Of a stretch of DNA of 64,000 bases, positions 34,296 to 42,588 are shown in pieces (position 1 is the stretch's first letter; every line of letters starts with the position of its first letter). The notes under the pieces are model-generated. The model ran no database searches. It saw only the letters and a list, made by a program, of their open reading frames with translations, and was not told the DNA's origin. A program made the position numbers and the translations under genes. The stretch is taken from positions 32,473 to 96,472 of the forward strand of contig JAKOVD010000119.1 of assembly GCA_029782215.1 (NCBI GenBank), written 5' to 3'. The stretch is from Chloroflexota bacterium. GTDB lineage: Bacteria > Chloroflexota > Anaerolineae > J102.

Positions 34296-35579
34296 CTACT
34301 CGTCTTTCGAGTAGGGCTTGCCGTCGGCCGCAGGGGCCACTGCCCGCCCGACCACGCCGGCCAGGGCGATCATGGTAAAAATGTAGGGCGCCATGAGCAG
34401 AAACTGCGAGGGAATGGGCACCTTGAGGATCGAAAGCTTGCCTTGCAGCGATTCGGCAAAGCCGAAGATCAGGCTGGCGCCAAAGGCGCCGAAGGGCATC
34501 CACTTCCCGAAGATCATGGCGGCCAGGGCGATGAAGCCGCGGCCTGCGGTCATCAGCTCGTCGAAGCGACCCACCGACCCGATGCTGAAGTAGGCCCCGC
34601 CGAATCCGGCCACCAGGCCGCCCAGGAGCACAGCGATGTAACGGGTGCGGAAGACGTTGATGCCCAGGGTGTCCGCCGCCCGCGGGTGCTCACCCACGGC
34701 CCGTACGCGCAGGCCCCAGCGGGTGTAGAACAGCCCAACGTGGATGACGATCAGCAGGATATACATCCCGAACAGAAAGATGTTGCCTTCGAAGAAGATA
34801 GGACCAAGCACGGGTATCTTGCCCAGGATCGGCAGGGAAAACGGCTTGAACGTCCCCGGGTTGTTCAACTCCGCAAAGGTCTGCAGGAACTTGGCCGAGA
34901 TGAAACTGGTGATGCCGACCGAGAAGATGTTGATGACCGTGCCGCTAATGATCTGGTCAACCCGGTAGTGGATGGAAAGGACGGCGTGGATGGCAGCCAA
35001 CAGGGCGGCGGAGAGCATGGCCGCCATCAGCCCGATCCACAGACTTCCTGTGACGCTGGCGACCAGGGAAGCGACCATGGCCCCCATCAACATCATGCCC
35101 TCGATGGCGATGTTCACGACGCCCGAACGTTCACAGAGGATGCCCGAAAGGGCGCCGATGGTCAGCGGCACCGACCGCTGCACCGTCGCCTTGAGCATTC
35201 CGGCCAGGTTGATCGACTGACCACGCGTCGCCCAAGTCAGGAAGGAGAACACGAAAAACACGATGGCCAGACCGAGCAGGAGCGTGACTCGCCGGCCAAA
35301 CCCACGGGCAAGCTGGTAGGCGCCCAGGGCCACGGTGGCAAGGGCCAGGATGCTGACGGTGCTGTAGGTGGGGAGCACCCAATCGGGCAAGCGCTCGGAC
35401 GCTGGCACGGCTCCTTGATTGAGGCCGAAGGTCGACACCATCCCGGATTCGACGCTGGCGCCAAAGAGCCAGTACGTGGCCAGGCCGAGCAAGATGAATA
35501 TGATGCCGTAGGCGCGGTGGCGCCACTGGTGCGCCTTCTCGGTCCTTGCCGCCACTGCAGCCGCCGTTGACGTCGTCAT
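34296..35579 (-). CDS. nucleoside ABC importer permease (NupC/YufQ type)
   Basis: The ATG at 35579 (MTTSTAAAVAARTEKAHQW) has a GAGGAG site upstream and replaces the longer ORF-track start; 427 residues. It belongs to the BPD_transp_2 permease family that partners BMP lipoproteins. Visible family stretches are GILCERSGVVNIAIEGMMLMGAM, VINIFSVGITSFIS, VGEHPRAADTLGINVFRTRY and GRGFIALAAMIFGKWMPFGA. About ten membrane segments. It forms a heteromeric pore with the permease encoded upstream, energised by the double ATPase at 36940-38499. Confidence 0.87.
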   Translation of the reverse strand: MTTSTAAAVAARTEKAHQWRHRAYGIIFILLGLATYWLFGASVESGMVSTFGLNQGAVPASERLPDWVLPTYSTVSILALATVALGAYQLARGFGRRVTLLLGLAIVFFVFSFLTWATRGQSINLAGMLKATVQRSVPLTIGALSGILCERSGVVNIAIEGMMLMGAMVASLVASVTGSLWIGLMAAMLSAALLAAIHAVLSIHYRVDQIISGTVINIFSVGITSFISAKFLQTFAELNNPGTFKPFSLPILGKIPVLGPIFFEGNIFLFGMYILLIVIHVGLFYTRWGLRVRAVGEHPRAADTLGINVFRTRYIAVLLGGLVAGFGGAYFSIGSVGRFDELMTAGRGFIALAAMIFGKWMPFGAFGASLIFGFAESLQGKLSILKVPIPSQFLLMAPYIFTMIALAGVVGRAVAPAADGKPYSKDE

Positions 35580-35634
35580 GATAGGACTCTCCTCTGCTCG
35601 TACGCTGAAAGATCCGGTGCGGTCGCTGTCACTG

Positions 35635-36873
35635 CTACTTGCCCCAGCCACGCATGAACACGTTGCCTTCGCTGGGACCCGCCTCTTTGAGGTGATAGAT
35701 CTTACGGATGATGGCCGGAGCGGCGATGAAGGCGATGATCAGCGCCTGGATGACGGAGATGATCTCCACGGGGATGCGGGCCACGTTCTGCATGCGGGTG
35801 GCGCCGCTGCGCAGTGTGCCAAACAGGAGCGCCGTCAGCACGACGCCGAGGGGATGGCTCTTGCCGAGCAAGGCGATGGCGATGCCGTCGAAACCGTAAC
35901 CGGATGAGAACGCCAGGGCCAGGTTGTGGTTGACGCCCAACACTTCATTGGCGCCCGCCAGACCGGCCAGCGCGCCCGAAAGGCACATCGTGAGCACGAT
36001 GTTGCGGGTGATGCTCATGCCGGCATAGCGCGCTGCGTCCGGGTTTTGGCCGACGGTGCGGACCTCAAACCCCCAAGTCGTTTTGAACAGGAACCAATAG
36101 ACAAATAGCGCCGCTGCCAGGGCGAGAAAGAAGCCGGCATGAAAACGGATCGGTTCGGGGAAGAAGCGGGGAAACTCCGCTGACTTCTCGATGAAGGGAC
36201 TCACGGGGTTGGCAGTGCCGGGACGCTTCAGCGGTCCCTTGTCGCTGAGCATCCATTCGCTGAGACGGAAGGCAATATAGTTCATCATGATGGTGTTGAT
36301 GACCTCATGCGCCCCCGTCTTGGCCTTGAGGATGCCGGGAATGAACGCCCAAAACGCGCCGCCCGCGGCGCCAGCCAGGATAGCCAGCGGGAGATGGATA
36401 ATCATGGGCAGGCCTTTCAAGGCAAACCCGACATACGTGGCGCAGATGGCGCCGATGAAGAGCTGCCCTTCCACACCGATGTTGAACAGGCCGCCCCGGA
36501 AGCCCACCGCCACTGCCAGGCCGGCGAAAATAAAGGGGGTGGCGGTGACCAGGCTGTCGGTAATCGGGAAGAAAGCATCGGTCATGGCCTTGCTGTCGCC
36601 GCTGCTCACCGCTGCGATCATCTGCGACGGCGAGCCAAGCGATCCCTGGAGCAATGAGCCATACGCCGTCATGATCGCATCCCACATGGCCGGCACGGCG
36701 GCTAGCGGCTGCGTGCGCAGCGCGGCCAGAACCGTCAGGTCGGTGAGCACGATGACCAGGGAACCCAACACCAGCGCTGTGAAGATCGACAACAGCGGTA
36801 TGACAAGTGGCTGTAGGAACCGCCGCCAGCGAGGCGGAGCACTGGAAACCTCAGAAGCTGTGAGTTGCGCCAT
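35635..36873 (-). CDS. nucleoside ABC importer permease (NupB/YufP type)
   Basis: A 412-residue permease of the same family. Family stretches are FRGGLFNIGVEGQLFIGAI, GAHEVINTIMMNYIAFRLSEW, VGQNPDAARYAGMSI and FSSGYGFDGIAIALLGKSHPLG. The N-terminal membrane segment is followed by a long periplasmic loop before the core helices, as usual for this subunit. It starts 66 nt after the ATPase gene and is followed after 55 nt by the second permease. Confidence 0.88.
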   Translation of the reverse strand: MAQLTASEVSSAPPRWRRFLQPLVIPLLSIFTALVLGSLVIVLTDLTVLAALRTQPLAAVPAMWDAIMTAYGSLLQGSLGSPSQMIAAVSSGDSKAMTDAFFPITDSLVTATPFIFAGLAVAVGFRGGLFNIGVEGQLFIGAICATYVGFALKGLPMIIHLPLAILAGAAGGAFWAFIPGILKAKTGAHEVINTIMMNYIAFRLSEWMLSDKGPLKRPGTANPVSPFIEKSAEFPRFFPEPIRFHAGFFLALAAALFVYWFLFKTTWGFEVRTVGQNPDAARYAGMSITRNIVLTMCLSGALAGLAGANEVLGVNHNLALAFSSGYGFDGIAIALLGKSHPLGVVLTALLFGTLRSGATRMQNVARIPVEIISVIQALIIAFIAAPAIIRKIYHLKEAGPSEGNVFMRGWGK

Positions 36874-36939
36874 CGCATCACTCCATGGGGATGAGGAACA
36901 ACCGCGCGGTCTGATGAGCCATCGGCCAGACCGTGACTG

Positions 36940-38499
36940 CTAAAAGACTGCTTCTACTTCTTCACCCTGGTCGGGTGCTTCCACCTGGTCAGGGCTTACG
37001 CCGGCCATCAGCAGGCCAAGATATTCCTTGGTCACCTTGGCCGCATCCAGCACGGCCACGATCTTGCCGCGGAACATCACAGCGATGCGATCAGACAGGG
37101 CCAGGATCTCGTCGAGCTCGGTTGACAAGAGCAGCACAGCGCAGCCAGCGTCACGCTTCTCGACGATCCGTTGGTGGATATACTCGATCGAGCCCACGTC
37201 GAGGCCGCGCGTGGGTTGGGAGGCGATCAGCAGCTTGATCGGCCGCGAAAACTCCCGCGCCACAATCACCTTCTGCTGGTTGCCGCCAGAGAGCGAGCCT
37301 GCCGACGTGTTGATGCTCGGAGTTCGCACGTCGAACTGTTCCACACGTTCACCAGCCGCCTTGTCGACTTCACCTTGCTGGATGACCACGCCCTTGGCGA
37401 ACGGGGGCAGGTAATAGGTGTTGAGCACCATGTTGTCGGTGATCGGATACGACAGCACCAGCCCATCGGTCTGGCGGTCTTCCGGAACATGGGCCACACC
37501 CAACTCCACGACCTGGCGCGGGTTGGCGCGGGTCGTGTCCTTTCCGAGGATGTCGATGCTGCCCGACAGCACCGAACGCAGTCCGGTCAAAGCTTCGACC
37601 AGTTCCGTCTGGCCGTTACCCTGCACCCCGGCAACGCCGACCACCTCGCCCGCCCGGACGTCGAAGGTGACGCCGTCCACCTTCAGATTCTCACGGTCGT
37701 CCAGCACACTTAGGTTCGCAACCTGCAGGACGACATCGCCAGGATGGGCGGGGGTCTTGTGCGCCTTTAGTTCCACGTCGCGGCCTACCATCTGCGAGGC
37801 AAGCTGCGCTTGCGTGGCTGTCTTCGGATCCGCCTCGCCCACGACCTTGCCCAACCGCAGCACCATGATCCGGTCGGCGATGGCCAACACCTCACGCAGT
37901 TTGTGGGTGATGAAGATGATGGATTTGCCCTGGCTCACCAGGGACTTCATCACCTTGAACAGCTCATCGGCTTCCTGGGGTGTAAGTACGGCCGAAGGTT
38001 CATCCAGGATGAGAATATCGGCGTTGCGGTAGAGCAGCTTGATGATCTCGACGCGCTGCTGGACACCTACGGGCAGGTCTTTGATGTAGGCGTCGGGGTC
38101 GACGTGGAGGCCAAACTGCTCAGAGATCTGGCGAACCCTGTCCGCCGATTTCTTGCGGTCGAGGAAGATGCGGCCCCTGAGGGATTCCACGCCGAGCATC
38201 ACATTTTCCGTCACGGTGAGCACCGGCACGAGCATGAAATGCTGGTGCACCATGCCGATGCCCGCGGCGATGGCATCATTGGGACTGTGCACGGTGAGCG
38301 GTTTGCCGTTGACCCTGATCTCGCCTTCGTCCGGCTGGTACAGGCCGTAGAGGATGTTCATCAGGGTTGACTTTCCGGCGCCGTTCTCACCCAGCAGGGC
38401 GAGAATCTCCCCCTTATTCAGCGTCAGGTCGATGTGATCGTTTGCCAATACCCCAGGAAAACGTTTGGTGATGCCGCGAAGTTCAAGGATAGGCGCCAT
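36940..38499 (-). CDS. nucleoside ABC importer ATPase with two nucleotide-binding domains (NupA/YufO type)
   Basis: A 519-residue protein with two ABC domains in tandem. The first has GENGAGKSTLMNILYG, VHQHFMLVPVLTVTENVMLG and ILDEPSAVLTPQEADELF. The second has GVQGNGQTELVEALTG, SGGNQQKVIVAREFS and a degenerate Walker B (LIASQPTRGLDVGS). This one-consensus, one-degenerate arrangement is typical of sugar/nucleoside importers. The motif VPEDRQTDGLVLSYPITDN is characteristic of the family. A terminator-like hairpin separates it from the lipoprotein gene upstream. Confidence 0.92.
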   Translation of the reverse strand: MAPILELRGITKRFPGVLANDHIDLTLNKGEILALLGENGAGKSTLMNILYGLYQPDEGEIRVNGKPLTVHSPNDAIAAGIGMVHQHFMLVPVLTVTENVMLGVESLRGRIFLDRKKSADRVRQISEQFGLHVDPDAYIKDLPVGVQQRVEIIKLLYRNADILILDEPSAVLTPQEADELFKVMKSLVSQGKSIIFITHKLREVLAIADRIMVLRLGKVVGEADPKTATQAQLASQMVGRDVELKAHKTPAHPGDVVLQVANLSVLDDRENLKVDGVTFDVRAGEVVGVAGVQGNGQTELVEALTGLRSVLSGSIDILGKDTTRANPRQVVELGVAHVPEDRQTDGLVLSYPITDNMVLNTYYLPPFAKGVVIQQGEVDKAAGERVEQFDVRTPSINTSAGSLSGGNQQKVIVAREFSRPIKLLIASQPTRGLDVGSIEYIHQRIVEKRDAGCAVLLLSTELDEILALSDRIAVMFRGKIVAVLDAAKVTKEYLGLLMAGVSPDQVEAPDQGEEVEAVF

Positions 38500-38577
38500 A
38501 GCAAATCCAAAAAGGAACGGAACCGGCGTTCAGGCAGTACAACGTGGCCCCAAGTTTAGCACACGGGAGCCGATACG

Positions 38578-38616
38578 AAAACTGGCGGCCCGGTTACACT
38601 GGGCCGCCAGTTTTTT
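38578..38616 (-). terminator. strong hairpin between the BMP lipoprotein gene and its ATPase
   Basis: ACTGGCGGCCC (38581-38591) pairs perfectly with GGGCCGCCAGT (38601-38611) around a 9-nt loop. On the plus strand six Ts follow; on the minus strand, the direction of transcription, TTTT follows. It lies just after the substrate-binding-protein gene, a usual place for a partial terminator that raises the binding protein over the membrane subunits. Confidence 0.7.
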
Positions 38617-38662
38617 GTTGTGGCTGTGTCCGCAACCTGTCCGGTTGGGGCGGAAACGACGC

Positions 38663-39859
38663 TTACTTCAAGGTCGAGAAGCTGTTGACCTTGACCTTGC
38701 CGTCGATGATGTCCTGGGTGACCTTCTTGAGGCCATCCTTGACCTTCTGGGGCACCTGGGCGTCGAAGTTGTGGAAGGGCGCCATGCCGATTTCGCCGTT
38801 GGCGAGGGTGGCAACCTTGACGCCACCTTCGTACTTGCCGTCGGCGACAGCCTGGGTGGCGGTCTGGACGGAGAGTTCGAGGTGCTTGAGAACGCTGGTG
38901 AGGACGATGTCCTTGTACTCGGGGGCGCTGACGAACCAGTCGGTGTCCACGCCGATGATCATGGTGCCGGGGTTTTCCTTGACGGCGGCGGCAGTGCCGA
39001 GGCCGACCGGTCCCGCGACCGGCATGATGATGTCAGCGCCTTCGTCGATCAGGTTCTGGCCGAACTGCTTGCCCTTGTCCTGGTCATTGAAGTCACCCGT
39101 GAAGAGGCCGTCCTTCTTGGCATTGTCCCAACCGAGGAGCTGCACCTTGGTGCCGTTCTCCTTGTTGTAGTACTCGATGCCTTCCTGGAAGCCCACCATG
39201 AAGTCGGCGACAGGCGGAATGTTGATGCCGCCGAAGGTGCCGACCTTGCCGGTCTTGGTCATGGCGGCGGCAGCGTAGCCAGTGAGGAACGCCCCTTCCT
39301 GGGTGGCGTAGACCTGCTGCCAAACGTTGTTGACGGGCTCACTGAAGGCGTTGTCCAGGATCTGGAACTTCTGGTCGGGATTGGCCTTGGCCGCAGCGAG
39401 GGTGGCATCACCGAGCAGGAAGCCGACGGTGACGATGAGGTCACACTTCGACTTGATGAACTCGTTGATGTTCTTCTCGTAGTCGGTCTGCTGCTTCGAC
39501 TCGAGGTAGGTGGCCTCCCAGCCCAGCTTCTTGGCGATGTCCTGGGCGCCAACCCAAGCGGTCTGGTTGAACGACTTGTCATCCACACCACCCGTGTCCG
39601 TGACCTCACAAACCTTGCCCTTGGCCGCTGCCGGAGCCTGGGTTGCTTCGGGCGCCTTGGTGGGTTCGGGGGCCTTGGTCGGCTCAGGAGCCTTGGTGGG
39701 TTCCGGGGCCTTGGTGGGTTCCGGCGCCTTGGTGGCCTCCGGCGCCTGAGTCGGGGCGGGGGCCTGGGTGGGCGCAGGCGTAGCGGCGCCACCGCACGAA
39801 GTGAGGACGAAAGCGCTGATCAGCACGATCGCCACGATGGAATACAGACGTTTCGTCAT
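38663..39859 (-). CDS. BMP-family nucleoside-binding lipoprotein (PnrA-like)
   Basis: The ATG at 39859 (MTKRLYSIVAIVLISAFVL) follows a clear GGAGGAG site; 398 residues. A signal peptide ends in a lipobox (LTSCGG), then an Ala-Pro-Thr-Lys linker with repeated APEPTK units (about residues 27-75) tethers the binding domain. BMP-domain features are VCEVTDTGGVDDKSFNQTAW, GTFGGINIPPVADFMVGFQEG, GADIIMPVAGPVGLGTAAAV and IIGVDTDWF. It should capture purine nucleosides outside the cell and deliver them to the permeases. It is the first gene of the importer/catabolic operon. Confidence 0.92.
   Translation of the reverse strand: MTKRLYSIVAIVLISAFVLTSCGGAATPAPTQAPAPTQAPEATKAPEPTKAPEPTKAPEPTKAPEPTKAPEATQAPAAAKGKVCEVTDTGGVDDKSFNQTAWVGAQDIAKKLGWEATYLESKQQTDYEKNINEFIKSKCDLIVTVGFLLGDATLAAAKANPDQKFQILDNAFSEPVNNVWQQVYATQEGAFLTGYAAAAMTKTGKVGTFGGINIPPVADFMVGFQEGIEYYNKENGTKVQLLGWDNAKKDGLFTGDFNDQDKGKQFGQNLIDEGADIIMPVAGPVGLGTAAAVKENPGTMIIGVDTDWFVSAPEYKDIVLTSVLKHLELSVQTATQAVADGKYEGGVKVATLANGEIGMAPFHNFDAQVPQKVKDGLKKVTQDIIDGKVKVNSFSTLK
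39650..39775 (-). repeat. tandem repeat coding the lipoprotein's APEPTK linker
   Basis: Four to five near-identical 18-nt units (GGTGGGTTCCGG/CGCCTTGGT pattern on the plus strand) encode successive APEPTK and APEATK hexapeptides. It is a coding microsatellite whose copy number probably varies among strains. Confidence 0.75.
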
Positions 39860-39908
39860 GGTTATGTCTCCTCCTTGAGAGAACACCTTGAAGTGACGTG
39901 ACGCGATG

Positions 39909-39967
39909 GAGCAGAGTCAAGCTGCTCGCCCAAGCCCAAGTATACGCGCCTTCGCCGTTTGAGGCAA
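39909..39967 (-). promoter_or_regulatory. promoter and start-site hairpin of the nucleoside operon
   Basis: On the minus strand TTGCCT (39962-39967) and TATACT (39939-39944) are separated by exactly 17 nt, a good sigma-70 promoter about 80 nt upstream of the lipoprotein ATG. Just past the predicted start, GAGCAG (39909-39914) and CTGCTC (39922-39927) form an inverted repeat. It could be an operator or a 5' mRNA hairpin. No regulator gene is adjacent. Confidence 0.6.
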
Positions 39968-39995
39968 CAACTGCAATTACGAATACGATGTGAAA

Positions 39996-42455
39996 CTAGT
40001 CGAAATCCGATGCCAGGATGTCGTCGGTCTCGCCCACCTGCCCCTCTCCCGGCGAGGGCGGCAGGACCTCGCGTCCCCGGCTGCCACCCAGGTCTGGCCC
40101 CACGATCCCATCGTCTTCCATCATCTCGATGAGTCGCGCGGCACGCGAGTAGCCGATGCGCAGGCGGCGCTGCAGCAGGCTGGTGCTGGCGCGGCCGCTC
40201 TCGCGCACCACGGTGACAGCGTCCTTATAGAGCACATCGCGCCCCGACTCCTGCTCCGCCTGGGCAATCAGATCGTCCCAGAGCGGTCTCTGCGTGGGCG
40301 GCTCCATGGCTCCCAGGGTGCTGCTCGGCTCGTCGTCCATCAGGTCCGGTGAGTCGGTGAGAGGCCGTATGCCTCCCAAGGGGGACGTCCCCTGACCACG
40401 CCAGTAGCGCACGATGCGCACTACCTCGGCGTCCGATACGAACGCGCCCTGCAGGCGCGCCAGCTTGGCAGAGTCCGGGCGCATGAACAACATGTCGCCG
40501 CGACCCAGGAGCCGCTCTGCGCCGGGTGTGTCCAGGATCACGCGCGAGTCGATCTGGCTGGTTACGGCGAAGGCAATGCGCGAAGGGAAGTTCGCCTTGA
40601 TCAGGCCGGTGACGACGTTGACCGAGGGCCTCTGCGTGGCAATGATCAGGTGGATGCCTGTGGCGCGCGCCATTTGGGCAAGGCGGACGAGCGACTTCTC
40701 GACCTCCTCCGGCGCCATCATCATGATGTCGGCCAACTCGTCGATGATGACGACGATATACGGCATGATGCTTTTGCCGTCGGCCTGGCGCCGGGCATTG
40801 TAGACGTCGATATTGCGGGCGCCGGCCTTTTCAAAGTCCTTGTAGCGCCGGTCCATTTCCGTGGTCGCCCAATGCAGCACGGCCGTCACCTTTTCGATGT
40901 CTGTCACGACGCTGTCGATGAGGTGAGGGATGCCGTTGTAGCCGGTCAGCTCAACCCGCTTGGGGTCCACCATGACGAAGCGGAGCTGATCGGGCGTGTA
41001 CTGGAACATGAGAGAGCAGATGATGGCGTTGATGCACACCGACTTACCTGAGCCCGTGGCGCCCGCCACCAGCAGATGGGGCATGCGAGCCAGACTGGCC
41101 GCTACGGCGTGGCCCGAGACATCCTGGCCCAGGGCGATGCGCAGCGGCGCTTTCAGGCGCTCAAACTCTTCTGATTCGAGCACACTGCGCAGCGATACCA
41201 TGGCAATGTTGCGGTTTGGCACTTCCAGGCCAACGATGTTGCGGCCCGGCACCGGGGCTTCGATGCGGATCGGCGACGCCGCCAGGGCAAGCGACAGGTC
41301 GTTGGAGAGCGCCTGAATCTGGCTAACGCGCACCTTGACCCGCTTCTCTTCTCCCCGCACCTTGCGCGTGATGTACTCGGGCTTCAAGCCAAATTGGGTC
41401 ACTGCCGGTCCTTTGTTGACCTCGATGACCGTCACGGGGACGCCAAACGCCTCGAGTGTGTCCTCGATCACCCGGGCGCGTTCGGCAAGGTCCTCTTCCG
41501 AGATGTCGGCCACGCCGATATCCTCGAGCAGGCTGGTCACTTCGGGCAGCCGCCAGGCTGTACTGTCACCGCCGATAATCCGCATCACGGGCGGTGGAGG
41601 CGTCAAGGTCGCGGCGGCATGGGGTCGCGGCGGCGTGGGGTCAGGCGGCAGGGTGGTGATAGGGCCTTCCAGGTCCTCATAGCCGGAGCGCGCTTCCGCG
41701 CCGGCGCGGCGCCGCAACGCGACCCAGGCGCGCAAGCGTTCCCAGGGGGAACGGCTCTTACCCAGGGCATCGGGTTCGCCGCGCAGGCGCTGGGGTAAGG
41801 CCGTGATGAAATCGATGACCGCGCGTGCTGCCAGTGTGGCCCCACCCACCAACTGATCCAGGGTGATGCCCAGCACCAACACCAGGCCGATCGCGCCAAG
41901 AAACAGGAGAAACAGGATGGCAAGGTCAGCGCCCACGGTCAGGATGAGCCCCTGACTGATGGCCCAACCCATCAAGCCGCCCGACGAATTGGGGGTTGAA
42001 AGGAAACCGCCGTCGCCAACGCCGAGCAGGTGGGCGGTCGCCTGGAACGCCATCCACAGCAATGTCAGACCGACGACCTGTGAAACGCCGATGTCGATGC
42101 TGTGACCACTGCTCCGCAAGAAGAGGTACAGGCCGGCGCCGACGAACAGGATCGGCATGAGGTAGCGGCCTATGCCAAACAAAGCAGTCAGTTGGTCGAC
42201 CCACCATCCCGTCACCGCACCATTGGTGCTCAGGAGGGCGATGAAGGTCAGAACCCCCAACAGAACCAGGAGCACCCCCCACACAGCGCCATTGGCAATG
42301 ATGGCGAGAAGCTGTTCCTCCAGCGGGGGTTCTGTGCGACCGCTCTTGCCGCGCGGCGCGCTCTTTCCGCCTGGCGTGCCCTTGCCGTTCTTGCTGCCGT
42401 TGGCGGCCGCCTTGCGTTTGGTGAAGAAGGAAATGCCTAGCGGGCGCTTATTCAT
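39996..42455 (-). CDS. ftsK: DNA translocase FtsK/SpoIIIE
   Basis: An 819-residue FtsK-type translocase that moves chromosomal DNA during division. The ATG at 42455 (MNKRPLGISFFTKRK) is preferred to a TTG two codons earlier. A Lys-rich N-terminus and four to five membrane segments (about 55-205) lead to a short linker, the alpha/beta motor with Walker A AGATGSGKSVCI and Walker B IVVIIDELADIMMM, and RIAFAVTSQIDSRVILD. The C-terminal winged-helix gamma domain is present (SGRASTSLLQRRLRIGYSRA). The linker is short compared with E. coli FtsK, closer to SpoIIIE. It is 133 nt downstream of rnj. Confidence 0.93.
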   Translation of the reverse strand: MNKRPLGISFFTKRKAAANGSKNGKGTPGGKSAPRGKSGRTEPPLEEQLLAIIANGAVWGVLLVLLGVLTFIALLSTNGAVTGWWVDQLTALFGIGRYLMPILFVGAGLYLFLRSSGHSIDIGVSQVVGLTLLWMAFQATAHLLGVGDGGFLSTPNSSGGLMGWAISQGLILTVGADLAILFLLFLGAIGLVLVLGITLDQLVGGATLAARAVIDFITALPQRLRGEPDALGKSRSPWERLRAWVALRRRAGAEARSGYEDLEGPITTLPPDPTPPRPHAAATLTPPPPVMRIIGGDSTAWRLPEVTSLLEDIGVADISEEDLAERARVIEDTLEAFGVPVTVIEVNKGPAVTQFGLKPEYITRKVRGEEKRVKVRVSQIQALSNDLSLALAASPIRIEAPVPGRNIVGLEVPNRNIAMVSLRSVLESEEFERLKAPLRIALGQDVSGHAVAASLARMPHLLVAGATGSGKSVCINAIICSLMFQYTPDQLRFVMVDPKRVELTGYNGIPHLIDSVVTDIEKVTAVLHWATTEMDRRYKDFEKAGARNIDVYNARRQADGKSIMPYIVVIIDELADIMMMAPEEVEKSLVRLAQMARATGIHLIIATQRPSVNVVTGLIKANFPSRIAFAVTSQIDSRVILDTPGAERLLGRGDMLFMRPDSAKLARLQGAFVSDAEVVRIVRYWRGQGTSPLGGIRPLTDSPDLMDDEPSSTLGAMEPPTQRPLWDDLIAQAEQESGRDVLYKDAVTVVRESGRASTSLLQRRLRIGYSRAARLIEMMEDDGIVGPDLGGSRGREVLPPSPGEGQVGETDDILASDFD

Positions 42456-42588
42456 AGACAACCGAATAGCTCATTTGTTCGCAAGGCATTATATCAGCTT
42501 CTGTCAAGTTGGGCAATCGTCTGCCGCCAACGGGCGGCGGCGCCATTTCGCTGTCGAAGGGAGTCCATCCTGGCGACGTCTTCCCGCT

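Noticed and set aside
39650-39775. Tandem repeats at 39.7 kb as a possible regulatory or CRISPR element
   Set aside because: They are in frame and encode the APEPTK linker of a lipoprotein; no spacers.
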